64,000 bases of DNA from Bacillota bacterium (GTDB taxonomy: Bacteria > Bacillota > Clostridia > Christensenellales > Aristaeellaceae), in the NCBI GenBank assembly GCA_030057655.1, contig JASGUQ010000031.1, forward strand, positions 111,846 through 175,845, read 5' to 3'. The notes under the pieces are model-generated. The model saw only the letters and a list, made by a program, of their open reading frames with translations, ran no database searches and was not told the origin of the DNA. Position 1 is the first letter of the stretch. Every line of letters begins with the position of its first letter. This document shows positions 42,366-54,102 of the stretch, piece after piece. A program made the position numbers and the translations under genes.

Positions 42366-43292
42366 TTAACCCTTGACCGCGCCGATGGTCAGGCCGGAGA
42401 TAAAGTACTTCTGGAAGTAGGGGTAGACCAGGGCGATGGGCAGCACGATGACCACGGCGATCGCCATGCGGACGGACTCACGCGGCATGGACTTGATGTA
42501 TTCCTGCATGGAAACCATCAGTCCGGGGTTCTTGGCCATGAATTCTATATTCGCCACAATTTGCTGCAGCAGGTACTGAAGCGTGTACATCTTGGGGTTT
42601 GTGATGTACAGCATGCTCAGGAACCAGTCATTCCAGAACGCGAAGCTCAGGAAGAGGCCGAGGGTGGCCATAACGGGTTTGGAGATGGGCAGCACAATCA
42701 CGCCGAAGATCAGCAGCTGATTGGCGCCGTCAATTTGGGCGGACTCAATGATGGAGTCCGGAATGGTGGTTCGAAAGAAGGTTCTCGCGATGATTACATT
42801 GAAGCTGGACACCACCAGGGGCAGGATCAGGGCGTGGAAGCTGTTCTTGAAATCCAGCAGCTGGATGTTGATAACATAGCTGGCGACCATGCCGCCGGAG
42901 AAGATCATGGGGATGAACACCATCCAGGTCAAAAAGCCCTTCAATTTGTAGTCTGGTCTGGACATCACGTAACCCAGCAGCATGGTCAGGGCTACGCCCA
43001 GGGCTGTTCCGGTGACGGTGGCCAGCACGCTCATGCCCAAAGCGCCAAAGATAACATCCCTCTCATTCCACAGGAACTCATAGGCTTTCAGGGAGGTCTT
43101 GCTGGGGATGAGCTGATAGCCGACAGCCTGAATGGCGGCCTCATCAGTAAAGGACAGGATGATGACCACGATGAAGGGCAGGAAGCAGGCCAGCGCGAAA
43201 AACGCGAGGATCAGGTTGAACACCAGGTTGGTCGGATGGTTGATTGCGTTTAGTTTGTTGAGGACGGATCCGTCTTTATTTGGGCCTTGCAT
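42366..43292 (-). CDS. Carbohydrate ABC transporter permease (LplC-like)
   Basis: A 308-residue permease with six membrane helices. The conserved cytoplasmic EAA loop is SIIESAQIDGANQLLIFGVIVLPISKP, here at about residues 200-226, and the C-terminus TIGAVKG is typical of LplC/YtcP proteins. It forms the channel with the LplB-like permease upstream. No ATPase gene is in the operon; in Firmicutes such importers share a multitask MsmX-type ATPase. AAGGAGG precedes the ATG; it starts 11 nt after its partner. Confidence 0.92.
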   Translation of the reverse strand: MQGPNKDGSVLNKLNAINHPTNLVFNLILAFFALACFLPFIVVIILSFTDEAAIQAVGYQLIPSKTSLKAYEFLWNERDVIFGALGMSVLATVTGTALGVALTMLLGYVMSRPDYKLKGFLTWMVFIPMIFSGGMVASYVINIQLLDFKNSFHALILPLVVSSFNVIIARTFFRTTIPDSIIESAQIDGANQLLIFGVIVLPISKPVMATLGLFLSFAFWNDWFLSMLYITNPKMYTLQYLLQQIVANIEFMAKNPGLMVSMQEYIKSMPRESVRMAIAVVIVLPIALVYPYFQKYFISGLTIGAVKG

Positions 43293-43303
43293 GGTATCCC
43301 TCC

Positions 43304-44281
43304 TTAAATTAAAGCGTTCTCAGGGTCAATGCGGCGGATGATCGCATTGGCGATGAGGATGGTGATGCAGCAGGCGACCGACTGAATCAGCGTGGGCGCC
43401 GCGATCATGCCATAGGGACGGGAAGAGGTCAGACTCTGGAAGACGAAGGTGTCAATGGTCGCGGACACATTGTAAATGGACTGCGGGATACCTTGCGTCA
43501 CCTGATAGAACAAACCAAAGTCAGAGTAGAAGATGCGGCCGACATTCAGGATGAACATCATGATCACCATGGGTTTTAAGCTGGGCAGGGTGATGTATTG
43601 CACCTGCTGGCGCTTGTTTGCGCCGTCAATGACCGCAGCCTCATACAGAGAATGGTCGATGCCCGTTATGGCCGCCAGGTAGATGACCATGCCGTTTCCA
43701 ACGCCCTTCCACAGGTTCAGCAGGGGGAAGGCGACAGGCCAGAACGAAGGATCCCGGTAGTAGTTATGAACCGGCTGACCGGCCAGCCTTGAAGCGCTCG
43801 CCAGGATACCGGAGGTCGGGCTCAAAAAGGCATATACAAAGTAAGCGACAACGACCCAGCTCAGGAAATGCGGGAAGAACATCATCGTCTGGTAGACCTT
43901 GCCCGTGCGCTGGTTGCGCAGCATTGACAGAATAACCGCCAGCGTCACCGGCACCAGCAATCCGAGGGTAATAAAGATCAGGTTGTACCCGATGGTGTTG
44001 CGCAGCAAGATCCAAATCTGGTTGTTGATAAATAAATACTTGAAGTTGTCAAGCCCCTTGAAAGGGGAAGCAATCAAACTTTCAAAAAAGTTTTTGCCCG
44101 GCTGGATCCGGAAGTTCAAAAAAGGCAGGATGATGCCAAACATTGGCAGGTAGCAAAACAGGAAGTACCAGATTGTGGTAGGCAGGGCAAGCAGCGAAAG
44201 CTCCGTATCATCTCGTGACCATCTCCTCTTTTTGTGCTTTCTGACAACTTGACCGGCTTGGGTTGGATTGACGGCTGACAT
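43304..44281 (-). CDS. Carbohydrate ABC transporter permease (LplB-like)
   Basis: A 325-residue permease with six membrane helices after a basic N-terminus (HKKRRWSRDD). The EAA loop reads SLYEAAVIDGANKRQQVQYI; the C-terminus RRIDPENALI matches LplB/YteP proteins, which import oligosaccharides or complex sugars. First gene of the operon. AAAGGAGAGG precedes the ATG, and a good sigma-A-type promoter lies about 70-100 nt upstream. Confidence 0.92.
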   Translation of the reverse strand: MSAVNPTQAGQVVRKHKKRRWSRDDTELSLLALPTTIWYFLFCYLPMFGIILPFLNFRIQPGKNFFESLIASPFKGLDNFKYLFINNQIWILLRNTIGYNLIFITLGLLVPVTLAVILSMLRNQRTGKVYQTMMFFPHFLSWVVVAYFVYAFLSPTSGILASASRLAGQPVHNYYRDPSFWPVAFPLLNLWKGVGNGMVIYLAAITGIDHSLYEAAVIDGANKRQQVQYITLPSLKPMVIMMFILNVGRIFYSDFGLFYQVTQGIPQSIYNVSATIDTFVFQSLTSSRPYGMIAAPTLIQSVACCITILIANAIIRRIDPENALI

Positions 44282-44352
44282 AAACCTCTCCTTTCTTTTG
44301 GGGCTATGCGGGGACCCTGGTCAACATTGGACATATATTTTATATATATGCA

Positions 44353-44381
44353 ACATTATCACTAATCGAAAAATGTGTCAA
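44353..44381 (-). promoter_or_regulatory. Promoter of the carbohydrate importer operon
   Basis: On the minus strand TTGACA (44381-44376), 17-bp spacer, TAATGT (44358-44353). The rest of 44282-44601 is A+T-rich and shows no gene or riboswitch I can recognise. Confidence 0.7.
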
Positions 44382-44601
44382 GAAAATTTGCGGTTTTGGC
44401 ATAAATAAAATCGAATAGCACAAAACGAAAGGGAAAATCATCCAGGTTTCCGGAAAGAATGTCGGACAAATCAATGCGCTGTCTTTTTGTTGTGCAGCAA
44501 GGGAATATGAGGAAAAGCAGGATAGCTGTCCGCATAATTATCATGCCGGTTTATTGAATTTGTCAAAATGTGTTTCTTTTGTACTGAGATGCAGCCTTGG
44601 A

Positions 44602-45192
44602 CTAAAGTGCCTTGCTGTTAAGGCGGATGTCAGCCTTTGAAGCGATGCCAAGGGCCTGAAAATACCGGTTCTCAAGGGGAATCCACTCATTGACAAAGCG
44701 GGAGAGCCGCTCTTTTCCAACGCGCTTCTCCAGCCTGTTTAATTGTTCTTCGGGGTCAATGTTTAAAAAGACGGTCAGGTCATAATGGGATGCCAAGTCC
44801 GGATGAAGGCTGTAGGAGCCTTCCACGATCATGATGCTTGCTCCAATGACATCAACAGGGCTGAAAGCCCCGGTCTGGCAGTCGTATTTCCTGTAGGTAA
44901 ACCCATTCTTTTCCCCGGCGCGTTTCATGACTTCCTCATAAAGCCGTTCCCTGTCCATGTTTCCGCCCGGCTCTGCCAGCCTTTCCACAGTGCGCATGGA
45001 AGGCTGAAGAAAAAAGTCATCCGTGTGGATGACCGCGCAGGAAGGAAGCGCCTCCTTTAAGCGCCCGGCCAGGGTGGTCTTGCCGCTGCCGCAGGGCCCG
45101 TCTATGCCGATGATCACCCGCTGACGGTTTCTGCTTAATTCCAGGATCCTGTTTCGCAGCTGATCAAAATCACCTGAGGACTTCATCATCAA
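44602..45192 (-). CDS. Uridine-kinase-like P-loop kinase
   Basis: A 196-residue nucleoside/pantothenate-type kinase. Walker A is GIDGPCGSGKTTLAGR; VIHTDDFFLQPSM is the lid/substrate region of uridine kinases and MIVEGSYSLHPDL the Walker B-like strand. The true substrate is uncertain since this subfamily is broader than Udk. ATGATGATG at its start overlaps the preceding stop, so it is coupled to the zinc-ribbon gene and is the last gene of a four-gene operon. Confidence 0.85.
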   Translation of the reverse strand: MMMKSSGDFDQLRNRILELSRNRQRVIIGIDGPCGSGKTTLAGRLKEALPSCAVIHTDDFFLQPSMRTVERLAEPGGNMDRERLYEEVMKRAGEKNGFTYRKYDCQTGAFSPVDVIGASIMIVEGSYSLHPDLASHYDLTVFLNIDPEEQLNRLEKRVGKERLSRFVNEWIPLENRYFQALGIASKADIRLNSKAL

Positions 45193-45602
45193 AACCGGAT
45201 GTTGACATCAAACTCATGCTTGCACTTGGGGCAGGTGACATGGTTGACGCCCACTTTCTTTGTCAGCCTGAGCATTTGTTTGCAGTTCGGGCAGGCGCGG
45301 TAGCGGTGGGTGTTGCGGTCGCGGAAGCGGTTCTTGAACTGGAGGAATTTCTGATCCGCTTTGTTTTTCATGGCCAGGAATTTCCGGTTTTCATCCGCGC
45401 GCTTGCTCAGGTTTTTGGAGAAGGCGCGCATGAACGAATACACCGCGAATCCCATGGAAAGCCCGTAAAAAAGCAGCGAGGGGAAGAGCATATTCAGCAC
45501 CAGAAACACAAAGGTCATTGTGATGGTGAATTTGTACAGCGCGTCCATGCCGTAGCGCCCGCGCATCCAGTTTGCGATCTTATACTTCAGGTTGTTGAAC
45601 AT
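45189..45602 (-). CDS. Zinc-ribbon membrane protein
   Basis: A 137-residue protein with two closely spaced membrane helices (about 24-60), a basic middle and a C-terminal zinc ribbon: RACPNCKQMLRL and HVTCPKCKHEFDV supply the four cysteines. No enzyme motif. It is conserved in my recollection as part of a clostridial set with a J-domain protein and a DUF5685 protein. The ribbon may bind a partner or nucleic acid at the membrane. It starts 18 nt after the J-domain gene. Confidence 0.8.
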   Translation of the reverse strand: MFNNLKYKIANWMRGRYGMDALYKFTITMTFVFLVLNMLFPSLLFYGLSMGFAVYSFMRAFSKNLSKRADENRKFLAMKNKADQKFLQFKNRFRDRNTHRYRACPNCKQMLRLTKKVGVNHVTCPKCKHEFDVNIRF

Positions 45603-45620
45603 TTTTTCTCTCTCCTTACA

Positions 45621-47098
<1,478 letters not shown>

Positions 47099-47286
47099 CG
47101 CTTGCTCCTTCCCCGTCCTTTCACAAGTCTGATTATGGCACAGAGGTGTGAATATTTCATGAAGACAGCATTAAAAACCGATTTGAAGCATAACACAAGC
47201 AGAAAAAACAAACAAGACAAGCAAATCTCATGCGCTTTCCCCGGCTTTCCTCAGTTGGAAACCCGCGATAAAACCAATGCGAAGAA

Positions 47287-47315
47287 TTGACACAAAAACC
47301 CGGACTTGTTAAAAT
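47287..47315 (+). promoter_or_regulatory. Promoter placed for a leaderless transcript
   Basis: TTGACA (47287-47292), 17-bp spacer, TAAAAT (47310-47315). The ATG of the CapA gene starts at 47323, the expected +1, and no Shine-Dalgarno sequence lies between. Confidence 0.65.
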
Positions 47316-47322
47316 CCACCCC

Positions 47323-48450
47323 ATGATTACGCGGCATTTTCGTCATTTTTTTCTTTTTCTTCTGGTTGCTGCCCTTGCCTTTCCACTGTTTCAGGTTTCG
47401 GCCACGGTGGTGGAGGAGGGGGAGGTCATCACCCTCACCTTTACAGGCGACTGCACCTTGGGCAGCGCCGACAACCTCTGGGAGAGGGATTATTCTTTTG
47501 TATACACGGTCAGGGAAAAGGGTTTTGACTATCCTTTCCTGCACATGCGCGATTTCTTCTCCAGGGATGACCTGACCATTGTCAACCTGGAGAATGTTTT
47601 TTACGATAAAACCAACAACAAATCAAAAAAGAACTATCTGTTCCGCGCGCCCACGGAGTTCGCGAAAATCCTTTCCGAGGGCAATGTTGAATTGGCCTTT
47701 CTGGGCAACAACCACATGCTGGATTACGGCAGGGCCGGGATGGAAAGCACGATGGAAGCTTTGGCCGCGGAGGGAATCCATTATTTCGGCAGCAACGACG
47801 CGCATGCCCTCACCTACATTTATGAAAAAAACGGCATCAAGATCGGTTTCATCGGTTCTGTCCATTCTTATTTTTATCGGAAGAAGGATGTGTTCGCGGC
47901 TTCACTTGAGGAGTTGAAACAAGCGGGATGCCAGGTCATCATCGGGATCGTGCACGATGGAACGGAGTATTCCCATACCCGCAACAAAGCGCAGCAGAGC
48001 ATGGCCAACTGGCTGGTCAAAAATGGTGTCAACCTGGTCATTGGCCATCATCCCCATGTGGTGCAGGGGCTGGACCAAAAGGGCAGCTCCACGGTGGTCT
48101 TTTCGCTTGGCAATTTCTCCTTTGGCGGCAACCACCGCCTGGACATTCTAAGGCGGCCAGGCAAGCGCGCGGACAAGGCGCTGATCGCCCGGGTGGAACT
48201 CAGTTTTGATACAAGCGGGCAGTATCTTGGGCATCAGGTCAATTTGATCCCCGTGTCCCCCTCCGGCGTGTCGGAGTATAACAACTACCAGCCTGTCTTC
48301 CTTCAGGGCGAGGATGCCCTTAAAACCATGCAGCTGGTGCAAAGTGACACGGATTTTGAATTGGAACCTTTTATCGAAGGGGTTGGCGCCATACAAGCCT
48401 TTGTTCCCTACGAACCGCCGATTGAAGAGCCTGCGGAATCAACTGAATAA
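47323..48450 (+). CDS. CapA-family metallophosphatase-like protein
   Basis: A 375-residue exported protein: signal peptide 1-27 (ending FQVSATV), then a CapA/PgsA domain with TFTGDCTLGS, VNLENVF, FLGNNHMLDYG, IGIVHDGTEYSH and VIGHHPHVVQGL followed by FSLGNFSFGGN. These Asp, Asn and His residues make a calcineurin-like metal site. CapA proteins take part in poly-gamma-glutamate capsule export, but most members, without capB/capC as here, are of unknown function. The start ATG has no ribosome site, and a promoter ends only 7 nt before it. Confidence 0.9.
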   Translation: MITRHFRHFFLFLLVAALAFPLFQVSATVVEEGEVITLTFTGDCTLGSADNLWERDYSFVYTVREKGFDYPFLHMRDFFSRDDLTIVNLENVFYDKTNNKSKKNYLFRAPTEFAKILSEGNVELAFLGNNHMLDYGRAGMESTMEALAAEGIHYFGSNDAHALTYIYEKNGIKIGFIGSVHSYFYRKKDVFAASLEELKQAGCQVIIGIVHDGTEYSHTRNKAQQSMANWLVKNGVNLVIGHHPHVVQGLDQKGSSTVVFSLGNFSFGGNHRLDILRRPGKRADKALIARVELSFDTSGQYLGHQVNLIPVSPSGVSEYNNYQPVFLQGEDALKTMQLVQSDTDFELEPFIEGVGAIQAFVPYEPPIEEPAESTE

Positions 48451-48470
48451 GGATTTGAATGCTTCTTTGG

Positions 48471-48494
48471 AGCACGCGCTGCGCGTGCTTTTTT
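48471..48494 (+). terminator. Terminator after the CapA gene
   Basis: AGCACGCG (48471-48478) and CGCGTGCT (48482-48489) pair perfectly with a 3-nt loop, followed by TTTTT. Confidence 0.88.
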
Positions 48495-48630
48495 GCTTGT
48501 TTTAACTCTAACTTCCTGACCAGAAAACACAAATGTCAAAATCATCTGAATTGCAAGGATTTTCAACACAAAATTGAAGGTTTTTCCGCGCTTTTCGGAG
48601 GGTTTATTCCTTCCATTTTCAACCGTTTTA

Positions 48631-48639
48631 TGCTATAAT
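48631..48639 (+). promoter_or_regulatory. Extended -10 promoter of gyrB
   Basis: TGCTATAAT, with TATAAT at 48634-48639 and a poor -35 (TTCCAT, 48611-48616). The gyrB ATG is 60 nt downstream. Confidence 0.65.
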
Positions 48640-48699
48640 TTTATTTGAGTCGGAAAGCGCGCAAACTGCTTTCCCATGTACGAAGAACGAGGTATTTGA

Positions 48700-50673
<1,974 letters not shown>

Positions 50674-50715
50674 TTTACAAACAGCAATACAATTAAGAAT
50701 TGAGCAGATAAAAAG

Positions 50716-53235
50716 ATGAGTGACATTCAGGACAGATTGATCCCAACAGAACTTGAAAGCGAAGTTAAAAAGTCGTTCATTGCCTATTCCATGGCGGTCA
50801 TCGTCAACCGTGCCCTGCCGGATGTGCGCGACGGCTTAAAACCGGTGCACCGGCGCATCCTCTACGCGATGAACGAGCTGGGCATGACCTCTGACAAGCC
50901 CTACCGCAAGAGCGCGCGCATCGTCGGTGAAGTGCTGGGCAAGTACCATCCCCATGGCGACGCCTCTGTATATGACGCCATGGTGCGCCTGGCGCAGGAT
51001 TTCTCCATCCGTTACCTGCTGGTGGACGGACAGGGCAACTTTGGCTCGGTGGACGGCGACCAGGCCGCCGCCATGCGTTACACCGAAGCGCGCATGAGCA
51101 AGATCGCGGGCCATTTAATCGGCGAGATCGACAAGGACACTGTTGATTTTGTCCCCAACTTTGACGAATCCCTTATGCAGCCCGCCGTCCTGCCCAGCCG
51201 TTTCCCCAACCTCCTGGTCAACGGCTCCTCGGGCATTGCGGTTGGCATGGCCACCAACGTCCCGCCGCACAACCTGGGCGAAGTCATTTCGGCCACCGTC
51301 GCCATGATCGACAACCCGGACATCAACTTGGATGAGCTGATGGAGCACATCAAGGGGCCGGACTTCCCCACCGGCGGCATCATCCAGGGCCGCTCAGGCA
51401 TCCGGGAAGCCTACTACACCGGGCGCGGCCGCATCGTGGTGCGCGGCAAGACCGATGTGGAGGTGCTGCCCAACAATCAAAGCCGCATCATTATCACCGA
51501 GATACCCTACATGGTCAACAAATCCCGCATGATCGAGAAAATGGCGGAACTGGTGCGCGACAAACGCATCGAGGGCATCCGCGACATCCGGGACGAGTCC
51601 GACCGCGAGGGCATGCGCGTTGTGATCGAGCTTAAAAAAGACGCGCAAAGCAGCGTGGTGCTCAACTACCTCTTCAAGCACACCCAGCTGCAGGAGACCT
51701 TCGGCGCCATCATGCTGGCGCTGGTGGACGGCCAGCCCAAATTGCTCAACCTGAAGGAAATGATCCATCACTACATCCGCCATCAGGAGGATGTGGTCAC
51801 CAGGCGCACCAAATACGACCTGGACAAGTCCCTGGCCCGCGCGCACATCTTGGAAGGCCTCTTAAAGGCGCTGGACCACATTGACGAGATCGTTCATCTG
51901 ATCCGCAGCTCCAAAGACCCAGCGGAGGCCAAGGTCCAGCTGATGGAGCGCTTTGCCTTCTCCGACAAGCAGGCCCAGGCCATTCTGGACATGCGTTTGG
52001 CCCGCCTCACCAACCTGGAAGCCGACAAGCTCCAGGCTGAATATGATGAACTGAACAAGACCATCGCCTACCTGCAGGCGATCCTGGCGGATGAGAAGCT
52101 GCTGCTGAACGTCATCAAGGAAGAACTGATCGTCATCCGCGACAAGTACCAGGACCCGCGCAGGACGGAGATCTCCCTGATTGAGGGCGAGATCGACATA
52201 GAGGAATTGATCCCCAAGGATGAGATGGTGGTCACCCTGTCCCACTTTGGCTATGTGAAGCGCATGTCCCTGTCCAATTACAGGGCACAGGGCCGCGGCG
52301 GCAAGGGCGTGTCCGCCCAGGTGTTGCGCGAGGAGGACTATACCGAGCAATTGTACACCGTCCACTCCCATGACGACCTGCTGTTCTTCACCAACCAGGG
52401 CCGCGCCTACAACCTCAAGTGCTACGAGATCCCGGAGACCGGCAGGGCGGCGCGCGGGACGGCCATCGTCAATGTCCTGCCGCTGTATCCGGAGGAAAAG
52501 GTCACCAACATGATCCCCGTCCCCAAGGAGGACCGGGACAGCCAGTACCTGATCATGGCCACCCGCTTTGGCTTGATCAAGAAAACATCGCTCTATGCCT
52601 ATCGCAACATTAAAAAGGTCGGCCTGATCGCCATCACCCTTCAGGAGGGCGACACCTTGATCGGCGCCGAGCTGATTGAGGGCGGGGACGTGATGCTGGG
52701 CACCCGCCATGGCAAGGCCATCCGCTTCAGCGATGACCGCATCCGCGCGACCGGCCGCACCAGCATGGGGGTTCGCAGCATGCGCCTGGACGAGGGGGAC
52801 GAGGTGATTTCCCTGGCCTCCATTGAGGAAGGCGCCCAGGTGCTGGTCGTCTCCGAAAACGGCTACGGCAAGCGGACGGATCCGGATGAGTACTCGGTCA
52901 CCAACCGCGGCGGCAAGGGCGTAAAGGCCATGAACATCACGGAAAAAACCGGCCTTCTCGCGGCGCTGCTCATGGTCAGGCCGGATGAGGACATCATGAT
53001 CATCAACGACGACGGCACCATCATCAGAACCCCGGTAGAGGAGATCAGCTGCACTGGCCGCAACACCCAGGGCGTCAAACTGATGCGTGTTGACAACGGC
53101 AGCAGGATCGTGGACGTCGCCCGCGCGGAGCGGGAGTCCGAGGAAGAAGAGGAGGACGGCCATCATCAAGCCGATTCCGAAGGCCTTGATGACAACGACG
53201 CCCATGAGTCGCAGGGCGAGGACGGCGACATTTAA
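50716..53235 (+). CDS. gyrA: DNA gyrase subunit A
   Basis: An 839-residue subunit that cuts and rejoins DNA. The active-site region has [20 protein letters not shown] and [10 protein letters not shown], with the catalytic Tyr in the latter. The C-terminal beta-pinwheel carries the GyrA box as QGRGGKG (about 525), which identifies gyrase over topoisomerase IV. The last 40 residues are strongly acidic. The quinolone-resistance region has Ala at position 83 and Asp at 87 in numbering that coincides with E. coli. It follows gyrB after 42 nt with only a weak ribosome site. Confidence 0.97.
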   Translation: MSDIQDRLIPTELESEVKKSFIAYSMAVIVNRALPDVRDGLKPVHRRILYAMNELGMTSDKPYRKSARIVGEVLGKYHPHGDASVYDAMVRLAQDFSIRYLLVDGQGNFGSVDGDQAAAMRYTEARMSKIAGHLIGEIDKDTVDFVPNFDESLMQPAVLPSRFPNLLVNGSSGIAVGMATNVPPHNLGEVISATVAMIDNPDINLDELMEHIKGPDFPTGGIIQGRSGIREAYYTGRGRIVVRGKTDVEVLPNNQSRIIITEIPYMVNKSRMIEKMAELVRDKRIEGIRDIRDESDREGMRVVIELKKDAQSSVVLNYLFKHTQLQETFGAIMLALVDGQPKLLNLKEMIHHYIRHQEDVVTRRTKYDLDKSLARAHILEGLLKALDHIDEIVHLIRSSKDPAEAKVQLMERFAFSDKQAQAILDMRLARLTNLEADKLQAEYDELNKTIAYLQAILADEKLLLNVIKEELIVIRDKYQDPRRTEISLIEGEIDIEELIPKDEMVVTLSHFGYVKRMSLSNYRAQGRGGKGVSAQVLREEDYTEQLYTVHSHDDLLFFTNQGRAYNLKCYEIPETGRAARGTAIVNVLPLYPEEKVTNMIPVPKEDRDSQYLIMATRFGLIKKTSLYAYRNIKKVGLIAITLQEGDTLIGAELIEGGDVMLGTRHGKAIRFSDDRIRATGRTSMGVRSMRLDEGDEVISLASIEEGAQVLVVSENGYGKRTDPDEYSVTNRGGKGVKAMNITEKTGLLAALLMVRPDEDIMIINDDGTIIRTPVEEISCTGRNTQGVKLMRVDNGSRIVDVARAERESEEEEEDGHHQADSEGLDDNDAHESQGEDGDI

Positions 53236-53254
53236 CCTATTCTAAATCCATGAC

Positions 53255-53286
53255 AAAAGGGATCCGCAAGCGCGGCGTCCCTTTTT
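53255..53286 (+). terminator. Terminator of gyrBA
   Basis: AAAAGGGA (53255-53262) pairs with TCCCTTTT (53278-53285), with CCGC/GCGG extending the stem inside, and ends in a T run. Confidence 0.85.
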
Positions 53287-53471
53287 AAATGTTCTTTGAT
53301 CGCATTTGCGCAACTTGTACTGACACATAAGGAAAAGAGGAAGTTAATGGTTTTTAGATCGCAATTACTATTGATGGACGAACTTTTGGGTATATGTATC
53401 AAGCGTACAAAACCAAGGGTTTGAGTACCGAAAGGATGCTGTTTGCAGCAATTTTATTGAAAGGTTATCAG

Positions 53472-53915
53472 ATGAAAGAGGATATGAATAAAACCCAAAA
53501 TCAATCAGCGAACAAAGCGGAGCCAAAGAAATTGATGCGAAATGGCTTCAATAGAGGGGGGATCGTCCTTACTTTTATGGGAATGGGGCTTTATTTTCAA
53601 TCGCAAAAGGGGATCGACAAGCAGTTTTACAGTATCCTGGCCGCTTCCATCATTGCCGCATCGATATCAGGCTTTTCTGTGATATATGATTATGATGTCT
53701 GGTCTACCAGAAGAAAAATCACCATTCATACAATTTGCATGGCGCTAACGGTGATCCCGGCTCTGATAATCAGCGGATGGTACGATCTTTCATCTGCCGC
53801 CGGCTGGTTTGGGCTGATTTTCAGCTTTGTTTTCTCCGGTCTTATCGTGGCAAGCATCGGCTATTTGGTCAGCAAGTATATTCTGAAGAATGTCCCCGAC
53901 AAACAAAAGAGATAG
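53472..53915 (+). CDS. DUF3021-family membrane protein
   Basis: A 147-residue protein with four membrane helices (from about residues 28, 52, 82 and 112). FYSILAASIIAASISGFSVI and DYDVWSTRRKITIH match the DUF3021 family. These are usually paired with an upstream LytTR DNA-binding regulator that they overlap, but no LytTR gene is present here. The ATG at 53472 follows AAAGGT; the frame is open to 53394. Upstream a 25-codon frame (53347-53424) has a ribosome-site-like AGAGGAAG and may be a leader or debris. Confidence 0.7.
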   Translation: MKEDMNKTQNQSANKAEPKKLMRNGFNRGGIVLTFMGMGLYFQSQKGIDKQFYSILAASIIAASISGFSVIYDYDVWSTRRKITIHTICMALTVIPALIISGWYDLSSAAGWFGLIFSFVFSGLIVASIGYLVSKYILKNVPDKQKR

Positions 53916-53960
53916 TTTTTTCATCGCTTCACGGCTGAAACAATCCAGGGGGCATCGAAT

Positions 53961-54102
53961 ATTGTTCCGTTTTTTATCGCATCATCACGACGGATTGCAC
54001 ATCGCCCTGATACATCAGACACCTCAACGCAATATGAGCTGCGCTGAAGTGTCTAAATTTTCAGGGCAATATCATTTCCGCTAAACAAGCTTTACATTTG
54101 TA
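53961..54102. repeat. Intergenic structured repeat, copy A
   Basis: Similar along its length to 62411-62566: TTTATCGCATC, CGGAT, GCCCTG, CCTCAACG, CAGGGC and AAGCTTTACAT occur in the same order and spacing. GCCCTGA (54004-54010) pairs with TCAGGGC (54060-54066), enclosing AGACAC/GTGTCT (54017-54022 and 54048-54053). It fills the gap between the convergent DUF3021 and permease genes. Confidence 0.6.

Noticed and set aside
44362..44544. 60-codon minus-strand frame upstream of the carbohydrate operon
   Set aside because: It overlaps the likely promoter of that operon and has no family resemblance.
53347..53424. 25-codon leader peptide gene before the DUF3021 gene
   Set aside because: Has a ribosome-like site but no conserved feature; too short to support as a gene.
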